Assembly (NCBI GenBank): GCA_949752735.1
Contig: OX457053.1
Span: forward strand, 4,710,735-4,774,734
Source: Lumbricus terrestris
Lineage: Eukaryota > Annelida > Clitellata > Crassiclitellata > Lumbricidae
Reading direction: 5' to 3'
DNA length: 64,000 nt
Shown piece after piece: positions 10,871 through 21,801 of this stretch (position 1 is the stretch's first letter; each line of letters starts with the position of its first letter). The position numbers and the translations under genes are program-made. The notes under the pieces were generated by a model. That model ran no database searches. It saw nothing but the letters and a program-made list of their open reading frames with translations, and was not told the DNA's origin.

Positions 10871-13800
10871 GTGAGTTCTTTTCTGGTTTCGTTGATAAAG
10901 TGGTTTCTGTGTTGACGTCTGCAGCAAGTCTCCATAATTGTAGTGGTGGCGTCGTTGCCTTGAAGCCGAAAGGTTCAAGGTTCGAATCCACCTCAAGTCG
11001 CCGCGTAGGGACCTTGAGCAAGTCCTTCACTCGCAATTGCTCAGCGCTTCGGCGTGAAACTCCGATGCAGTGTCCGCTCTGCAGTCAGGAGCGCCTCTGA
11101 GTGGAGTGCTTGAAGGAACGCTATAGCAAGTGCACATGCAATTTAACAAGCAAACAAGCCTCATGAATGCAGAGCAGTAAATATGCAAATTTTATGTGAA
11201 TTTTTTACTGCTTTTAATGTTCTACTGTTCGCTGTTCCTGTTGTTGTTCTTTGCAGCCTATCTTTTTGCATAGTTTGGCTATTTCTATGCAGTACTAATT
11301 TTCCTTGTGGTTTACCTACTGCTATCCATTGCCTTTACTCAAGCTTAAACTGTGCAAAGTTTGAACTCTTTCAAACACCTCAATACTCTCTATTTCTCAG
11401 TGGCTAGGCGACTTCCATACTGGCAAACATGCATTCGATTTGCATTTACGCGTGATCTTGTTCTCGTTAAAAATGTTTGTAATAATGATAATAGCAGGCG
11501 GTTACTTAAGATTTTAAGGCTGGCAGGGTGTCTGTTTTTGGAACCATATAAATATTGTTTGAAATGAAATGTTTCATTGAGTTTATGCATAATTTACTTA
11601 TCACTTTTGTACTGATACAATAGATACAGCTGCCTCCCACCGTTCACTTCGTTCATCCAACAGACTTGACCTCTTGGATCCTCCTTATTGAATTGCTATT
11701 GCTCTGTCTCGATCATTTGCTTCCATTGGTCCTTCTTCTCTTTGAAATGTGCTTTCTCCTTCTGTTCGCTCTAAAGTTCTGTCTGGTAGTCTATAAATTT
11801 CTGAAATAAATAAATAAATAAAATAAATATCTTCTTCCTGCTCTCTTCTCAAACCTGCCTCTTCTCATTGGGCCTTGCGCATTGGGAGCAAATGCTTAAG
11901 TACAACACAATATTCAGACATGCAAGATTGTATATGTGGTAATCTGACATTTACATGGAAACAGATTGCGGTTGCCTGAACTTAATACTTAGTCGGCTGA
12001 ATGCAGCCAAGATCTGTCAAGATGCACATTGCCACTTCCAGCAATCTATCAGTAATACTGATCTTCTTATGTTTACTACATCTGTTAATTGTTAGCAGCC
12101 GAAGGTGATGGATGGATGGGGTGACATGCCGCAGCAGTGGTCAATGGGTGGTGGACCAGCGGACCAGCAGCGATCAAGGGCACCTTCAGCCACCGACTGG
12201 AATGCATCGGACGCCGGTAGAAGGGTTAGTTTCCATGCAGTCTGTTTTCCATGTCCGATAAATCAATGGTCGTGTTCCTGCAGCTGTCGGAATGCTGGCT
12301 TGTCTGTGTGTCCGCGAATGCAGGACCGCAGCGCGGGGACTGTCGTGCGTTTAATGACGATATTTTATGGCTGAGATGATTAATGTTGCCCTCCTCATTT
12401 ATCCAGTCTTGGGACTGGTACCACTGTTGTATTGGCTGTGGTGGAGTTGAAAATGCGTAGAAAGAGGAATGATCCCTCCAGTCGATGGCGTGATGAGGAA
12501 AACTGTCATCATTAGGATGATATGAATTACGATTTCGGATTTAGGATAATTAATGCGCCTTTTGAATATTTAACTGTCACGTTCAATTGAATGTTCATGT
12601 TTATTTCCAAGACTCTGCACCAAAGTGAGCATATTGTACTTGGCGGTTAATGAACAATCCTATCTTTTTAACTAATCTCCAGACCATTATTATTATTGTT
12701 ATTATGATGATGATGATTATTATTATTATTATTCGAAAGTTTCCAAAGTAGTTCTATTCACAAAGGCAATTAAGGCAACATCCAAAGACTAAGGAATCAG
12801 AAATAGTCTGCCAATTGGATAGCTCTTGCTGCTTTTCGAATGTGTATTATTATTTATTATTATTGATTATTATTATTATTATTTTTTTGGAAACCCATTC
12901 TTTTCATTCATGGTTTGATGTTGTGAGGGCAGGAGTGCTTTTGAGGAGTTTCTCTTGAAGTGGCACTAAAAACTAAAATGTGCAATTTTTATCACCTTGC
13001 TTAGAATTCCACGACCATGATGCTCTGTCTGTCTTTGTTTTTCTCTTTTGGGTCTGGAGACTTGAAAGCCAATTTGTTGTATTCGTATTTTCTGTCATTA
13101 GTTCGGAAGTGCCTGGATGAGTTTTTCCTTGTTTTGTTGAAGATGTGGTCCATAAATCAGGAATGCATTCCATGTCCTGCAGAGCTTGTTTCTGCCTGTT
13201 GTCAAGCGTTGCTTTGGCCTTTGCCTAAGAACTCATGATTTTTATTTGCCGACAAAGGATGATAAAAACTACTTGCCATGGATACTGTACAGGAGCTTGC
13301 TAAAAAATAGCAAGTGAACAATTAATCAAACTGCATTACTAACCACATTTCACGTCTATCTGTAATCGTGTTGTGACTTGTCAACCTGATTGGTCTGATT
13401 TTTATTAAACGAATATATGTGGGGCATGGTGGTGTGCTCGGCATGTTCGTTGCCTTGCACCCAGAGGGTTGCAGGTTCGAATCCACCTCAAGCCGCCTCC
13501 TAGGGACCTTGAGCAAGTCCTTCACTCGCAATTCTTCATGCGCTTTGGCATGAAACTCCGATTCAGTGTCCGCACTGTAGTTGGGAGCAGTTCTGAGTTG
13601 AAATTTTGCGCTATAACAAGTGCAGTGAGCATATACATACCTACATATGCAAATAAATACATACATACATACATGCATACAATGATTTGATGATTTTGGA
13701 TTGTCATGTTAGGTGTTCTTTGTACTGTTTTTTTTTATTCAGGGCCTTAGCGTGGGCAGCATGGGCGACATTGGCAAGCCACCTCAGATGCGCGCCCATC

Positions 13801-14131
13801 TCTTGCAGCGACTTATGGACATGGGCTTCAAGGTAAGACGATTGTGTGATGAACTCTGGGCCGATATTTACTGTAGTAGACTGCGAGATATCCTGTAACT
13901 TGTTAATCTGATATGAAGATGACCTTTCAATGGTTGTGGTTGGATGATAAATAACTCCAAGCAATCAATGGACTGAATGTTATTTGATTGTTAGAATAGT
14001 ATCAGTGCACAACTGCACATGGTATTCCAGTATCTGGTGATGGTGAGAGGGGGGATTTGCAGTGAACAACTTGCTCAAGGTTGTCGGGCTTCACTGGTGA
14101 TATTCATTGCATTGAAGGCAAATGAGCAGGC

Positions 14132-14195
<64 letters not shown>

Positions 14196-17100
14196 GGGAC
14201 AGGTCCTTCTAAAAGCTAACCCTGGAGGTACAAAGAGTTGTCAGCGAAACTTTCCATAGTCTTTGAGTGTGGCTACCCTGTCCTCTACCTTGAAGTCTCA
14301 AAACAAACTCCAGCACTGTTGATGGTCCAGCATGCTAATGCTCTTCTAAATTTTTCTAACCTTCTTGTACTATACCCCCTGTACCTTCTTGTACCTTCAG
14401 TCAGGACTTCACTATACCCTGTGCCTTCTTGTACCTTCACTATACCCCTGTACCTTCTTGTACCTTCACTATGCCCCTGTACTTTCTTGTACCTTCACTG
14501 TGCCCCTGTACCTTCTTGTACCTTCACTATGCCCCCTGTACCTTCTTGTACCTTCACTATAACCCCTGTACCTTCTTGTACCTTCACTATAACCCCTGTA
14601 CCTTCTTGTGCCTTCACTAAACTTTTTATCTCAAGCCCTGTCCAATGTCCATGCCGTGCACCACTGTGCTTGACTTGAAGATCTATGCCATTTGTGGCGC
14701 ACCAGCTTCAGATACGTAATTAATTTTGCAATTTATACGTACTGTATAACATAATAATTGTAATATCATATGTACAGCAATTAGTGGTATCGCATCAACG
14801 ATGTCATTTTGACATTTATTGGGCTTGATTACCTCCAGCGTATTTGACATGACATGACTATCTAAATGGCTAAGCAATTAAGTGCTGTAATATGCCAAAC
14901 AAATTTCTGTCGAGGGCAACGCCCTCTGTTGTTATAGGCCCTCGTCAAATCTGGTTCCATGATAGATGATAGTTGTAGGTAAAAGATTATAGTCGACCAC
15001 AGGTGTGTCATAAAAGCCATTCAGATATCGAGTTTCAAAATCAGTGTGTAATATTGTTTTAATGGATGTCTGTTGGATATGTATTTGCTAGAAATTTGTT
15101 TTGAATTTGTTTGCTCTGGTTGTGCTGTTTGTTGATAGACTTGTTGATTAATGGAGAGCTGCCTGGATGTTTGTTTTTAGAAAGAAGATGCACAGGCTGC
15201 CCTGATCAGCAATAACTTGAATATGGAAGGTGCCATATGTGAGTGTTTTCTCACATCGTTTAGGTTTACTGCACAGGGCAATATTAATTGTAAAAGCGAT
15301 TCACCATAATGCAGAGTTTCTCATGTGAAAAGTCTGGGACTTGGTTTCTAAAGTCAGCGCGTCATTAGAAAAATGAATGGTTTATAAATGCAGTCACACT
15401 GTGTAGGGTTGGTGTGAAGTGTGAATGGAGACTTTTCTTTCTCTATTATTCGCCTCAGGGTATGAAATGGGATCCAACCGTCTATTCGCCTAATTTATAC
15501 CGAGGATTTGTTCAGATGCATTTTTTCGCAGCCTTAAAAACCGTGGTTTTCAGCCGAGATTGGGTCAGAAGCTCTACTGAGTAGTAACCTGAAGCCGTGA
15601 AGCGGTTCTGTTTCAAGGGGCGCGATATAGATCTCCATAGTGAATGAATTTAGGCATGTTACACATTTATCTTTTTTACCGTGCTTAACAAAATTGCCTC
15701 ATCACAACAACGTGTCTCTTTTTCCAGCAAAACTCGTAGCCAACCAGATGCGTGGAGTGGGCATGGAATCATCGGACGCGGTCGATCCCTCCTCCGCCTC
15801 TCGTCGCCTGTTTCAGGGCGGCGCCAACCACGTCAACCCGCTGTCGATGTTGCCGTCCGGGCGCGGCAACGACCTTCCTCCGGACGTTGCCGCCTGTCTC
15901 GTCAACCTGCTGCAGAACGCTCCGAGCACGTCCTCTTCCGGGTCGGTTCCACTCGGTTCCCATCTGGGAGGAGCGGCAGCGACGGCTCAACTCCGGTCCC
16001 CACCGGGTGGTTCGGTTCCCCCGTTTACACCGAACCATCTCGAGATGCTTTCGTCACTTTCGCCCGGTCTTCTGCCCGCACTTCAGGTAGTTTACCCACC
16101 CACAACTTTTGAACGCATGTTCGATTTTTACTCGTTACTGTGAGGTGTTTAGGTTTTTGTTCTGCATTGCTGCATTTGTATTTCTTGATTTTTTCAAAGG
16201 TTTTGCGGTGATTGTGTTTCTGTATTTTATTTATTGTGTTTTGGCGAATCTTGTGTTTCTGTATTTGATTTATTGTGTTTTGGCGAATCTTGTATAAATT
16301 TCTGTATTTTATTTATTGTGTTTTTGCGAATCTTGTGTTTCTGTATTTTATTTATTGTGTTTTGGTGAATCTTGTATAAATTTCTGTATTTTATTTATTG
16401 TGTTTTGGCGAATCTTGTATTTCTGTATTTTATTTTTTTATTTTTTGGTGAATCTTGTATTTCTGTATTTTATTTATTTTATTTATGGTGATTGTATTTC
16501 TTTATTCTATTAAATTGTATTATTTATTGTGGTTACGACAGTTGTTATTCCTAAGGAGATAAAAAAATATGCATGTGGAATGGCTACTTATTTACGGCTT
16601 ATTTACTTAGAGCTGTGAGATGCCGCAATGTTTTGCGCAGAGTACGAGGGTCTGAATCAGAGACACAAGTGAATGTCGTGCAAATGCCAGAATCCTAGTA
16701 GAAGTAATCCATCAATGTATTTGCATTAGTTTTTAAGACAGTTTCTTTCATTCATTGAACTTATATATACCCTTTCATGAAATCTACTCGGGAGCACTCC
16801 CAGCCCAGCCATGGCAAAGGAAAAGAGACTCAAGAGATTCATGAAACAAAGTTTGATTGGTCAGATGTAATAAACACAGTCTTGAGGGGATGTCAGTTCA
16901 GATGGACGACCCTACAACCTACGTTATTATGACAGTTGATATAATGTTCAAGTAATATAAGTAATATATTATTAACATATTTTTGCTATATAATTAATAT
17001 TATTTGAACATATATGATGCACAAGTTAATACACGACTATATGTTCAGCAAATGTACTAAATATGCATGATGTGGTCTTGCTTGGTCTTGATTGAAGCTT

Positions 17101-20100
17101 GCAATCTTTCAATCACCGTATGAACTTCCTACATTCGTTCATTCAATCAATGACTGATTTATTTAGCTATACACTCTGTCGTATCTTTCAGTGAATAATT
17201 TATTTTCTGGGAAATTTTAAAAGCCGTTTCGCTTGTCTGCGGTTTGGTCCGTTCTTCATAATTTAATTTTACCACCAGTTATTGCTTATCTTCGGTTTTT
17301 TAATATTGGTCGGCATGCCCGGCTTTATTAACTGTATTTTTAATATCATTTTATTAGTCTCTCTTCATTAAGACGAAATGCTCAGCAGCACGCCGGATTT
17401 GTTTTGGCACGCATATTCGTTTCTGGCGAAAGTTCAATTTCCTTTCGGAGCGAAATCCGAAGACAAACTAACGCTGTTGTCTTGAGAGATGTTTTGACAG
17501 AAACATCTTTGATTCATATTTAATTTCTTGTTTCGTATTGAATTAGTTGTTTTAAGTGTATTTGATTTGTATTATTATTTTATTTTCGTAATTTTAAGAC
17601 TTGTACGTGTCCTGTTGTAATGTAGCGTAATGTTCTGTTAATGCAGATAGCCGGGGAGTTGAGCTTTGTTTTTCTATCCCAGTATCCATCTTGAAGTTAA
17701 GCTGTTTCAGTGGTTCTGCACTAGTATGAAGATTAAAGTGTTTTTGCACTTCCTGGTATTCAAAGTTAGACGGCCTGTTCACCAGTTTCTATCTTTTAGT
17801 TAGTTCTGCACTAGTATGAAAGTGTTTCTGTGTATCTGTGTTGAAAGTTAAACTGTCTTTGCACTAGTATCTATCTTTAAGTTAAGCTTTTACTGTACTA
17901 GTATCTGTATACAAAGTTAAGCTGTTTCTGCGCTTGCATTTATCTTAAACTTGAACTGTGTTTTTTTGGGTCAAAATATTACTTCTCTTGCTGTTTATTT
18001 CGATTTCTCATTACTTGGTATATATTGAAAAATTCGGATCAAGATTCTCACAATCCTCATCAACAGATGTCATCTACTAAGGGAATGAAGTTTATTAATA
18101 ATTGTCCGTTTTGCTTTTCTTTGAATTGCAGCAGAAGCTGGTGCAGCCCGGTATGAGGACGGACAGCAACCAGGCGGGTCAGGTGTCCGCGCTTCAGCAG
18201 GCCCTGCTCCAGAACGTCCAGGGCGCCATCCAGGCGAACCTCATCCCGCCGCATCTCATCACGGCGCAGTCGCTCACCCCGACCGTCCTCATCAAGGTCC
18301 AGCAGATGATGGAGATGTACCAGGCGCTGCAGGGCCTCAGCGCGCGCTACCAGCTCATGCTCCAGGACAACATCCTGCTCGTCCAGTCGCGCCAACGGCC
18401 ACAGAACCTCGGCGAGGTCGAGGTCATCATGGCGTCGTTCAAGCAGCAGATCTACCAGACCCAGCAGCAGGTCCTCCAGGAGCTGACCGTGCTCCAGCCG
18501 CCGCCGCTTCCGTCGGCCGCCGGCGTCGACCAACTGCTGAAGAACTTCGCCAGCCTCCAGGCGAAGGACGACGCGTTCGCTGGACCCGCGGCGACGAGCC
18601 TGATGAACCAGTGGAAGGTGTCGACATCCGGCGGTGACGACGGAATCCTTGGAATCCACACGAGCGCCTCGAATCCCGCTCTCCACCACCAGCACCACCA
18701 CCAGCAGCAGCAGCATTCCATTTCGATGCCTGCGTCGTCATCCGATGCGTCATCCTCATCCTCCGCAGCCTCCTTCAGCCTCAGCAGCCAATGGATGCCT
18801 TCGATGACGTCCTGCTGGACCCGCGCAGGCTCCGTTCCGACCGATCTCGCGTCGTCCGGTGGACGGATCGACGATGGGGCCCCGGTCACCAGCGCCCCCT
18901 TCACCTCATCCGGATCGTCGTCGTCATCATCCACCGAGGGCGCGGGGGCGGCCACGTCCGCCGCCGAGAGTGCCGCCGCGTCCGTCTTGGAGGACGGGAG
19001 CGTGGCGCCGCAGCTGGAGATCGCGGAGTTCATTCCGGGCATCCCGTGGCAGGGGTTGGCGGCGGCGAAGAGCGCCGAGGACGACCCGCATCTCACTCCC
19101 GGAGGCGGCTGCATTGTCTTGGATGGCGCCGGCGCCGTGAAGCTGGCGTCGCCGTTCTCGACGTCGTCTCTCGTCGTCGGAGGAATGTCGTCCGACCCGG
19201 CGCAGGGGTCCGGCGGATTCACCGGAATATCAAAATCCTTAATCTCAAACGCCAATCTCAGTACAAAGGTCTCACCGTGGTCCCCTGTCGATTCGTCATC
19301 GTCGGTGACCTCCGACCCGTGGGCGAGGAACCACGGCATTCCGTCGGCGGCGGCTGCTGCTGCGATGTCGTATCAGAACAAGATGTCCTACCAGCAGCAG
19401 CAGCAGCAGCAAGCGCAGCAGCAGGCGCAGGCTGCCAATCGTGCCATTTCATGGTCGAGTGGAGATAGAAACGCGTACAAGTCTTGTGAGTAGATATATT
19501 CGGATTTTGATAATGCGATTGCAAATCTATGTAGTGCTGCTGCCCATGATAGGTGTCTGCACTTAGGGACAAATGGGTGCTTGCTTCCACGCTGAAAATT
19601 GGTGCCTGTTTTTTAAACTGCTACTTTTTTGTGTTTTTAGCAAGTTTGTGTTGCATTGAAGCAGTAACTATGCTCTTGTAAGTGACACTGTAGAGAAATT
19701 TGCATTTAGACACCTCAGTGTAAGACACACATATTCTTAATTTCCTGCTTTGCATTTTCAGGCTCTTGTTAAAAAATGTAGCCATGACACCATTGTGTTT
19801 TGCCCCTTGTGCAGAAACATTGGTGTTGATCAGCAACTATGACCATGGCCAAAGTGGGGGGCAAGAAATATTTGTTAGTTACTAATATTATTACGTTTGA
19901 ATAATTAATTTCTTGCAATGATTACATAGTTCAAAAACAATAATTATTGCCCTCTGTGTAATATTACGTCAAAAATGGGACAAGGGTAATAGATAAGACT
20001 GATGTAGAATGTCATTTCCGTGTACAAAAAGCCATCTGGAGATTTTTTTGGCACTTTGTCTTCTCTGCCCGCACTTGTAGGTTGTCTCATGAAGTGCACG

Positions 20101-21801
20101 TTCACTTTTTTTATGTCAGTATCGTGATTGTATTTAATTGTGGTTATTTTATATGTGGCTGTTTTTATACTTATTGTCATTGCAGTGATTGTGTTTCTTC
20201 ATTTTTATTTATTGTCATTAATTACTAGAATGTTTCTTGTTGTCGTTCTTTATTCAGTGCCACCTAGCTCACCATGTCTTCCATCCACATCCAACTGGCT
20301 GAGACTCAAGAACATTGCTCCTCAGGTAAGCAAGAACTCACTTTGCTTCTACTGTTGTTGATGCAAGCTGGAATGACAGGCGTGCAAAGACACCAACTGG
20401 ACTCAAGTTCACAGGTTGCAGAGTTTGTTTTTCGTTGCTTGAATTCTGGAGATGAGCTGTCCGGTCCGGTCTGAGTACGGGCAATTGTGTGTAAATGAGT
20501 TGCATAGGGGATGATGCTGATGCTGATGTTGATGATGATGATTATGGTGATGATGATGCTGATGATGATGATGATGATGTTGATGAGAGACTTTCTTCTG
20601 TGTGTGTGTAATGTCCATTGTCTGATTATTTTGATGCATTGGTAACATCTATGCCGAGAAATGTTTGAATGCATTTAGTACTATTTAGGCAAATGTTGTG
20701 ACTATTTTCATGTCATCCTAAATTGTCTATTTTGTCATTAATTTCATCTGATGTTAACATTCATTTTGTGACTTTTCATGTGGTGTTTACATCCATTTTG
20801 TGATCACTTTCATGTTTAATATGTTAACATTCATTTTGTAACTTTTCATGTGATCCTATTGTCCATTTTTTGACTACATTCATGTGATGTTAACATCCAT
20901 TTTGTGACTTTTCATGTGTTGTTTACATGTCCATTTTGTGACCACTTTCGTGTGACATTACTGTCATGTGATGTTAACTTCCTTTCTGCTAAATACTTTC
21001 GTGTGGTGATGGCATCCATTTTCTGATTACTTTCGTGGGGAATTTAGCATCACTTTGTGACCATATTCACGTACTCTTAACATCAGTTCTGTGCATGTAT
21101 TTATGCATTGAAGACATCATTGCCTGTTGATGACATCTATTCTGCCGTGCTAAGCAAAAAGACAGTAACTCAGACTGTAACGGTAAGGAGTTACTGTCTT
21201 TTTGCTTAGCACGGCAGTATTGTATGGCATGTGTTTAACTGTTTATCTAAACTAGTGAACCATGGTTCATTGTAATCGTGATTTTGCATTGTAATCACAA
21301 CGAAGTATTTCTCAATGTTAGGTCGACAATAGGATGCTGCAGGCACTGTGTGAACAGCACGGTCCGTTGGAGTGCTTTGTTCCGAATCTCACGAGAGAAT
21401 ACGTCATCGTCAAGTACATGAAGGGGGACGACGCGTGCAAAGCCCAGCGTTCACTCAACGCATGTCCGATCGCCGGTCAGGCCCTGGTCGCCGAATACCT
21501 GCTGAACAAATACGAGTTGTTCCAGATCATACAACAGGCAACCGGTGGTGGTGGTGGGGGCGGTGGTGGAGGCGGTGGTGGTCCTCCCTCCCAGGCATCG
21601 AAACCCTTTGCTGGTGCTTCATCTGGTTCCCCCTACCAGTTCCAGGGTATCGGTGGGAAGGCGCCAAACCCCGATCGTTGGAATGTGGGGTCTGGCATGG
21701 CGCCGTTCGGGGGCGGGGCTGGAATGGGTGGCGCTGCGAATCCATGGAGCATGGGCGGAGATGAGCACGGCCTGTACCTGCCGAATAACAAGCACCTCTA
21801 A
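9203..21801 (+). CDS. TNRC6: GW182/TNRC6 family microRNA silencing scaffold (whole gene, 8 coding exons)
   Basis: Spliced CDS join: 9203-10870, 12096-12224, 13743-13832, 15181-15238, 15728-16086, 18132-19485, 20258-20325, 21322-21801; all phases agree, giving about 1401 residues. Order of parts: Gly/Ser/Trp-rich region with about 23 tryptophans, mostly WG/GW (residues 1-556); AGO hook GWGKTPIRQDTAW (about 301-313); UBA-like domain (about 613-650); Gln-rich region (from 769); conserved EFIPGIPWQGL motif (about 1066); RRM (about 1230-1310); Gly-rich C-terminus. The family is the cytoplasmic P-body scaffold that Argonaute recruits and that in turn recruits CCR4-NOT and PAN2-PAN3. The start was placed at the ATG of 'MDSTWGNN' because it has A at -3 and G at +4 and the frame upstream meets a TAG at 9059 without another ATG. 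An upstream coding exon cannot be excluded. Confidence 0.93.
10936..11145 (+). mobile_element. tRNA-derived SINE in TNRC6 intron
   Basis: tRNA-like head with B-box GGTTCGAATCC at about 10979, body 'gaccttgagcaagtccttc' and 'gcagtgtccgctctgcagtc', then 'aggagcgcctctgagt' and the tail 'cttgaaggaacgctatagcaag'. It starts only about 65 bp after the exon's donor site. The frame runs a further 15 codons past the donor and stops at 10913-10915 before the SINE. Confidence 0.85.
11630..11835 (+). mobile_element. Non-LTR retrotransposon 3' fragment with (AAAT)n tail
   Basis: A plus-strand frame reads RSFASIGPSSL*NVLSPSVRS and then KVLSGSL, matching the usual C-terminal 'RSF...GP.LWNxLPPSVRS' of non-LTR reverse transcriptases with Trp changed to stop. 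It ends in an AAAT microsatellite at 11803-11828. It is decayed and 5'-truncated. Confidence 0.55.
12096..12224 (+). CDS. TNRC6: TNRC6 exon 3
   Basis: 43 codons in phase 0 between acceptor ttgttag|CAG and donor AGG|GTTAGT. It encodes more Trp motifs (DGWGDM, QQWSMGG, TDWNA). The acceptor is the tandem NAGNAG type, so the first Gln codon may be optional. Confidence 0.88.
12370..12480 (+). repeat. Dispersed repeat, 'gccctcctc...tccaggcttgggactgg' family
   Basis: 'attaatgttgccctcctc' then 'ccagtcttgggactgg' matches copies at about 39095-39200 (plus) and 46930-47010 (minus). The origin is unknown and there is no coding capacity. Confidence 0.5.
12690..12890. repeat. ATT-type microsatellites
   Basis: Imperfect attatt runs at about 12687-12733 and 12846-12886, intronic. 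Confidence 0.6.
13419..13625 (+). mobile_element. tRNA-derived SINE in TNRC6 intron
   Basis: Begins 'gtggggcatggtggtgtgct', B-box GGTTCGAATCC at about 13472, 'gggaccttgagcaagtcctt', 'cagtgtccgcactg', 'gggagcagttctgagt' and tail 'tgcgctataacaagtgca'. A CATA microsatellite follows at 13636-13680. It lies about 120 bp upstream of the next exon. Confidence 0.85.
13743..13832 (+). CDS. TNRC6: TNRC6 exon 4 (UBA domain, first half)
   Basis: 30 codons, phase 0 at both ends, between ttttattcag|GGC and AAG|GTAAGA. It ends in LLQRLMDMGFK, which corresponds to the LIKQLTDMGF helix of the UBA-like domain of vertebrate TNRC6 proteins. Confidence 0.92.
14132..14194. repeat. (GAT)n microsatellite
   Basis: About 20 near-perfect GAT units within the intron that splits the UBA domain. 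Confidence 0.9.
14365..14620. repeat. 28-29-bp tandem array, about nine units
   Basis: Unit 'ccctgtaccttcttgtacct' plus 'tcactata'. Three overlapping open frames come from it and are not genes. Confidence 0.9.
15181..15238 (+). CDS. TNRC6: TNRC6 exon 5 (UBA domain, second half)
   Basis: 58 nt between tttgtttttag|AAA and ATAT|GTGAGT, ending in phase 1. It encodes KEDAQAALISNNLNMEGAI, the remaining UBA helices, and reads straight on from DMGFK of the previous exon. Confidence 0.92.
15520..15640 (+). mobile_element. LINE 3' end fragment (GSASE-type tail)
   Basis: The plus-strand frame reads LKTVVFSRDWVRSSTE then TAG at about 15541-15590, followed by 'caaggggcgcgatatag'. It matches the C-terminal signature of the other LINE tails here. 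Confidence 0.65.
15728..16086 (+). CDS. TNRC6: TNRC6 exon 6
   Basis: 359 nt between tttttccag|CA and CTTCAG|GTAGTT, completing a Ser codon with the previous exon and ending in phase 0. It encodes the linker after the UBA (SKLVANQMRG...), rich in Pro, Ser, Gly and Leu. The high GC content is typical of the coding exons here, and large open frames on other frames are shadows. Confidence 0.9.
16207..16485. repeat. 39-bp AT-rich tandem array, about seven units
   Basis: Unit 'tttctgtattttatttattg' plus 'tgttttggcgaatcttgtg'. It follows the exon donor by about 120 bp. Confidence 0.9.
16770..16915 (-). mobile_element. LINE 3' end fragment (GSASE-type tail)
   Basis: The minus-strand frame reads NESLESLFLCHGWAGSAPE then TAG at about 16790-16850, followed by a tail ending near 16765. 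It shares upstream sequence ('gatggacgaccctacaac' on plus) with the copy at 36095-36260. Confidence 0.7.
16920..17590. other. Intronic AT-rich sequence, nothing recognised
   Basis: No conserved frame and no clear repeat unit are seen. Confidence 0.4.
17690..17965. repeat. Degenerate tandem repeat of about 35-40 bp
   Basis: 'aagttaagctgtttctgcac' plus 'tagtatctatctt' recurs with changes about six times, ending about 170 bp before the next TNRC6 exon. Confidence 0.65.
18132..19485 (+). CDS. TNRC6: TNRC6 exon 7: Gln-rich region and silencing-domain motifs
   Basis: 1354 nt between gaattgcag|CAG and TCTT|GTGAGT, phase 0 in and 1 out. The first 120 residues are a conserved helical Gln-rich block (QALLQNVQGAI, LIKVQQMMEMYQ, QQQVLQEL). 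Then comes a His/Gln and Ser-rich stretch, the conserved EFIPGIPWQGL motif with DDPHLTPG after it (as in vertebrate TNRC6), Trp motifs SPWSP and DPWAR, and a second poly-Gln. I do not see a classical PAM2 motif. The acceptor is of the NAGNAG type. Confidence 0.92.
20258..20325 (+). CDS. TNRC6: TNRC6 exon 8 (RRM, first strand)
   Basis: 68 nt between tttattcag|TGC and CCTCAG|GTAAGC. It completes a Leu codon with the previous exon and encodes STSNWLRLKNIAPQ, matching 'STNWLVLRNLTPQ' at the start of the vertebrate TNRC6 RRM. Confidence 0.93.
20500..20590. repeat. Imperfect GAT/GCT microsatellite
   Basis: Runs of gatgatgat with gct and gtt interruptions. Minus-strand His-rich frames come from it. 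Confidence 0.8.
20690..21085. repeat. Degenerate tandem repeat of about 40-50 bp
   Basis: 'ttcatgtgatgttaacatcc' plus 'attttgtgac' recurs about eight times with small changes. Confidence 0.75.
21142..21217. repeat. Perfect 30-bp inverted repeat with 16-nt loop
   Basis: The left arm at 21142-21171 (ctgccgtgctaagc...) is exactly complementary to the right arm at 21188-21217. It lies 105 bp upstream of the last TNRC6 exon. It may be a fold-back element end pair or an intronic hairpin. Confidence 0.9.
21322..21801 (+). CDS. TNRC6: TNRC6 exon 9 (rest of RRM and C-terminus)
   Basis: 159 codons plus TAA, phase 0, after acceptor caatgttag|GTC. LQALCEQHGPLECFVPNLT and KAQRSLN correspond to the vertebrate RRM helix and strand sequences. 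A run of about 12 Gly follows, then a Gly/Pro/Ser-rich tail with RWNVG, NPWSMGG and GLYLP. The C-terminal Trp residues are the kind that bind NOT1/CAF40 in this family. Confidence 0.94.
   Translation, partial: VDNRMLQALCEQHGPLECFVPNLTREYVIVKYMKGDDACKAQRSLNACPIAGQALVAEYLLNKYELFQIIQQATGGGGGGGGGGGGGPPSQASKPFAGASSGSPYQFQGIGGKAPNPDRWNVGSGMAPFGGGAGMGGAANPWSMGGDEHGLYLPNNKHL

Noticed and set aside
10033..10935. 300-codon minus-strand open frame
   Set aside because: Antisense shadow of the TNRC6 GW exon; GC-rich coding sequence leaves the opposite strand open.
18452..19339. 295-codon minus-strand open frame
   Set aside because: Antisense shadow of the GC-rich TNRC6 Gln-rich exon, whose plus-strand protein is conserved.
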